DNA of 8,320 bases from Hydrogenothermus sp. (GTDB lineage: Bacteria > Aquificota > Aquificia > Aquificales > Hydrogenothermaceae). Made by a program: the position numbers and the translations under genes. The notes under the pieces are model-generated. The model was not told the DNA's origin. It saw only the letters and a list, made by a program, of their open reading frames with translations, and ran no database searches. Shown here one piece after another: positions 5,778 to 8,320 of this stretch. Each line of letters opens with the position of its first letter. Within the stretch, counting starts at the first letter, position 1. The DNA is taken from positions 1 through 8,320 of the forward strand of contig QNYP01000186.1 in the NCBI GenBank assembly GCA_003978675.1. Reading direction: 5' to 3'.

Positions 5778-6353
5778 TTATAAAGAGCATTCTAAGTTAA
5801 TCTTTCTGTATTTTTCCTGTCCCTGCTGGAAAATATCTCCTCCATATATATCATTAGCAACAATAACAGGAAAATCTTTAAAGGTTAATTTTCTTATAGC
5901 CTCTGTTCCTAAATCTTCGTAAGCAATAATTTCAACATCTACTATATGTTTAGAAAGTAAAGCAGCTGTTCCGCCATATGCAGCAAAATATACTGCTTTA
6001 TATTTTTTTAAAGCTTCCTTTACTGGCTGTGTCCTAAATCCTTTTCCTATAGTTGCTTTTAATCCAAGTTCATGAAGTTTTGGAGTGTATTTATCCATTC
6101 TATAAGCCGTTGTTGGTCCTGCAGAACCTATTACTTGCCCCGGTTTTGGTGGGGTTGGACCAACATAATAAATAACCTGCCCTTCTATATCAAAAGGAAG
6201 CTTTCCTGTTTTTTCATATTCTTCAAGCATTCTTTTGTGAGCTGCATCTCTTGCAGTGTAAACAACACCACTTAGTAGAACTCTATCACCTACTTTTAAA
6301 TCTTCTATTATTTCATCTGTTAAAGGAGTTGTAATTCTTTTTACTTCACTCAT
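5778..6353 (-). CDS. fumB: Class I fumarate hydratase, beta (C-terminal) subunit
   Basis: The small subunit of the two-subunit, iron-sulfur fumarase interconverts malate and fumarate together with the alpha subunit. The 191 residues correspond to the C-terminal domain of single-chain class I fumarases. Aligning by eye with the Leishmania enzyme, Arg35 (TARDAAHKR), Thr81 and Arg85 (GPTTAYRMD) and Lys104 (IGKGF) fall where the substrate-binding and catalytic Arg, Thr, Arg and Lys are expected. AAYGGTAALL follows at 124-133. An L-tartrate dehydratase beta subunit (TtdB) is the main alternative; the operon with mdh and sucCD favours fumarase. AGGAAGG just before the ATG supports the start. It lies 46 bp after the alpha gene and abuts the DUF488 start codon. 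Confidence 0.92.
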   Translation of the reverse strand: MSEVKRITTPLTDEIIEDLKVGDRVLLSGVVYTARDAAHKRMLEEYEKTGKLPFDIEGQVIYYVGPTPPKPGQVIGSAGPTTAYRMDKYTPKLHELGLKATIGKGFRTQPVKEALKKYKAVYFAAYGGTAALLSKHIVDVEIIAYEDLGTEAIRKLTFKDFPVIVANDIYGGDIFQQGQEKYRKINLECSL

Positions 6354-6399
6354 TTATCCTTCCTCTTGGATTAGTTTTTCTAAGCTTAAAATTTATTTT

Positions 6400-7245
6400 T
6401 TATATTTCTATTTCTTTGTGTCTATTTGCATGGCATTGAATATTTACTGCAACAGGTAAAGATGCAATATGAACAGGAGCAACTTCTATTTTTACATCAA
6501 CTGCAGTGGTTGAACCACCAAATCCTAAAGGACCAACTCCAAGCTTATTAGCTTCTTCAATTAGTTCTTCTTCTAATTTGGCAATTCTTGGGTCAGGATG
6601 TCTTTCTCCAATGTGTCTAAATAATGCTTTTTTGGCTAAAACTGTTGAATAGTCAAAGGTTCCACCTATACCAACTCCTACTGTAAATGGAGGACAAGCA
6701 TTTGGACCGGCATTTGCGATACAGCATAATACAAATTCTTTAACACCTTCCCATCCATCTGCAGGTTTTAACATTTTTTGTCTGCTTTGATTTTCAGAGC
6801 CTCCACCTTTAGCAGCAAATTTTATTTTTATTTTATCTCCAGGAACAATGTTGTAATAGATAAGAGCAGGAGTGTTATCTCCTGTATTTTTTCTATCTAT
6901 AACTGGGTCATAGGCTAAAGAAGCCCTTAAATAACCCTCTTTTGTAGCCTGTCTAACACCTTCGTTTATAGCATCTGTAATATTTCCACCTTTTATATGA
7001 ACATCTTGTCCAACATCCACAAAAAATACTGGATATCCTGTATCCTGACAGTATGCTACCTTTTCTTCTGAAGCAACTTTGGCATTATCTAAAATAGTTT
7101 TTAAGATTTCCTGTCCCATAGGGGATTCTTCTTTATCGATAGCTTTTTCTATAGCAGATATAAAATCTTGAGGTATAAAATACTCAGTATCCATTACAAG
7201 CTGTTTAACTTTTTCAGTTATTAAAGAAGCATCTATTTCTCTCAT
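6400..7245 (-). CDS. fumA: Class I fumarate hydratase, alpha (N-terminal, Fe-S) subunit
   Basis: This subunit carries the [4Fe-4S] cluster that activates the substrate in the malate-fumarate interconversion. The 281 residues contain the three expected cluster cysteines: Cys66 in YCQDTG, Cys184 in NACPPFTVGVGIGG, and Cys271 in QCHANR. Asp68 and His259 (APVHIAS) match active-site residues of the Leishmania enzyme by spacing. KGGGSENQS at 146-154 and GFGGSTTAVDVK at 241-252 are also typical. Class I clusters are destroyed by superoxide and oxygen, which gives meaning to the nearby sod and sor genes. The gene starts 15 bp after the mdh stop, with GAGAGG as a fair ribosome binding site. A TtdA-type tartrate dehydratase is less likely, given the neighbours. 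Confidence 0.94.
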   Translation of the reverse strand: MREIDASLITEKVKQLVMDTEYFIPQDFISAIEKAIDKEESPMGQEILKTILDNAKVASEEKVAYCQDTGYPVFFVDVGQDVHIKGGNITDAINEGVRQATKEGYLRASLAYDPVIDRKNTGDNTPALIYYNIVPGDKIKIKFAAKGGGSENQSRQKMLKPADGWEGVKEFVLCCIANAGPNACPPFTVGVGIGGTFDYSTVLAKKALFRHIGERHPDPRIAKLEEELIEEANKLGVGPLGFGGSTTAVDVKIEVAPVHIASLPVAVNIQCHANRHKEIEI

Positions 7246-7260
7246 TGCTTTATACCTCTC

Positions 7261-8259
7261 TTAAATTAATCCTAATTCTTTAATTCTATCTATACCGCTT
7301 TTTACAGAAGCTACAGATTTTCTCCAAAGGTTTCTTTCTTCTTCAGTCATATTTAATTTAATAATTTCTTCTACTCCATTTCTTCCAAGTTTTACAGGAA
7401 CTCCAACATAAACATCATTAGCTTCGTAAAACTCACCATCTTCTCCTTCTAAATATGCAGAGCAAGGCATAATTTCTTTTTTATCTTGTAAAATTGCTTC
7501 AACCATATAAGCAGTTGAAGAACCTGGAGCATGGTAGGCAGAAGTTCCCATTAAATTAACAATTTCTCCACCGCCAAATTTTGTTCTTTCAACAATTGCA
7601 TTTAATTTTTCTTCAGGAAGAGCTTCTTTTAACGGAATTCCTGCAACTGATGAAACAGATAAAAGTGGAACCATATCATCACCGTGTCCACCAATAACAT
7701 AAGCATTTATATTTCTAACAGATACACCAAGTTCCATAGATAAGAAAGACTTAAATCTTGCAGTATCTAAAACACCAGCCATTCCAAATACTCTATTTTT
7801 AGGAAATCCAGTTAATTTAAATGCAGCATAAGTCATTACATCAACAGGATTAGAAACAACAATAACAATTGCATTTGGAGCATATTTAGCAATTCTTTCT
7901 GATATAACTCTAATAATTCCCACATTTTTTGATAATAAATCATCCCTACTCATTCCTGGTCTTCTAGGAAAGCCAGCAGTAACCACAACAATATCTGAAC
8001 CTTCTAAAGGTTCGTATCCATCCCCTTCTGGAGTAACAGTAAATCCTTCTACTTCTACATCACTATGTAAAGAAGTCGCCATCTGTTTTATATCTAATGC
8101 TTTTCCTTTTACAACTTCAAAAACTTTATCTTCTGTTTTTCTTGCAAGGTCAAACATTCTTATATTTGCTATACCTTTTATAGCTAATATATTTGCTACG
8201 TGTTCCCCTACGTTCCCTGCCCCTACTACAGAAACAACAGGTCTATTTTGCTTTGACAT
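7261..8259 (-). CDS. mdh: Malate dehydrogenase (LDH-like, NAD-dependent)
   Basis: The enzyme interconverts oxaloacetate and malate with NAD(H); in a reductive TCA cycle it reduces oxaloacetate. The 332 residues contain the Rossmann motif GAGNVG at 13-18, Asp37 at the end of the second strand (suggesting NAD preference), the substrate loop PRRPGMSRDDLL at 98-109 with arginines as in malate-specific enzymes, SNPVD at 136-140, DTARF at 165-169, and the catalytic His192 in GGHGDDMVP. GGAGG at 8266-8270, six bases before the ATG, supports the start. It is the first visible gene of the six-gene minus-strand operon. The operon promoter is not seen, because the sequence upstream of about 8284 is a fold-back copy. 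Confidence 0.95.
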   Translation of the reverse strand: MSKQNRPVVSVVGAGNVGEHVANILAIKGIANIRMFDLARKTEDKVFEVVKGKALDIKQMATSLHSDVEVEGFTVTPEGDGYEPLEGSDIVVVTAGFPRRPGMSRDDLLSKNVGIIRVISERIAKYAPNAIVIVVSNPVDVMTYAAFKLTGFPKNRVFGMAGVLDTARFKSFLSMELGVSVRNINAYVIGGHGDDMVPLLSVSSVAGIPLKEALPEEKLNAIVERTKFGGGEIVNLMGTSAYHAPGSSTAYMVEAILQDKKEIMPCSAYLEGEDGEFYEANDVYVGVPVKLGRNGVEEIIKLNMTEEERNLWRKSVASVKSGIDRIKELGLI

Positions 8260-8320
8260 TTGAAACCTCCATTGGTTTTAATCAATTATGATTAAAACCA
8301 ATGGAGGTTTCAAATGTCAA
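8253..8320. repeat. Terminal fold-back inverted repeat (right edge)
   Basis: The 32 bases at 8253-8284 are the exact reverse complement of 8289-8320, with only ATTA (8285-8288) between them. The outer arm repeats the mdh ribosome binding site and the first seven bases of the mdh coding sequence (ATG at 8314-8316, plus strand) and stops exactly at the window edge. The pattern matches the left edge, with a different sequence. I infer a contig-end fold-back artefact rather than a terminator or operator, because the repeat runs through the ribosome binding site into the coding region. Confidence 0.95.

Noticed and set aside
1..8320. Linear replicon with covalently closed hairpin telomeres, suggested by the palindromes at both edges
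   Set aside because: The two palindromes share no sequence, begin inside core metabolic genes, and an 8-kb replicon with only housekeeping genes and no replication or telomere resolvase gene is implausible. A contig artefact explains the pattern more simply.

Overview
This AT-rich window (roughly one third G+C by eye) carries eight protein genes. They most resemble those of a thermophilic, microaerophilic, chemolithoautotrophic bacterium of the Aquificota, probably a Hydrogenothermaceae member such as Sulfurihydrogenibium. The evidence is the superoxide dismutase, which reads very like the Aquifex pyrophilus enzyme as I remember it, and a gene cluster for consecutive TCA-cycle enzymes, which in this group run in the reductive (CO2-fixing) direction. 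The taxon is an inference; no search was run.

Layout. Positions 1-220 are a near-perfect inverted repeat that copies the first 32 codons of the neighbouring nnr gene in reverse. Positions 125-1708 (+) hold nnr, a bifunctional NAD(P)H-hydrate repair enzyme. It converges with a 2-bp gap on the Fe-type superoxide dismutase gene sod (1711-2316, -). Upstream of sod are a strong terminator (2399-2423) and the superoxide reductase gene sor (2465-2872, -), which has its own candidate promoter and a palindromic candidate operator. The rest is one minus-strand operon, read from right to left: mdh (8259-7261), fumarase alpha (7245-6400), fumarase beta (6353-5778), a DUF488 gene (5777-5175), sucC (5147-3978) and sucD (3951-3073). 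It ends at a rho-independent terminator (3046-3067). Gaps inside the operon are 0 to 46 bp. No stretch longer than 300 bases lacks a gene.

How the genes work together. In the reductive direction Mdh makes malate from oxaloacetate, the two-subunit iron-sulfur fumarase makes fumarate, and after fumarate reductase (not in the window) SucCD makes succinyl-CoA for 2-oxoglutarate synthase (also not in the window). The fumarase has an oxygen-sensitive [4Fe-4S] cluster. Sod and Sor next door both remove superoxide, which damages such clusters. Nnr repairs damaged NAD(P)H, which fits growth at high temperature. The DUF488 gene is the one operon member with no evident metabolic role.

Most unusual. Both edges of the window are fold-back palindromes whose outer arm ends exactly at the window edge. 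The left loop carries the nnr ribosome binding site in the wrong orientation for the full-length gene. This points to amplification or assembly artefacts at the ends of a contig rather than to biology. The real biological curiosities are smaller: a superoxide reductase with Asp-Arg-His where the family usually has Glu-Lys-His, a perfect palindrome over its candidate -10 box, and a C-terminal NLSLF on the DUF488 protein that resembles a beta-clamp binding motif. I found no convincing new multi-gene system.
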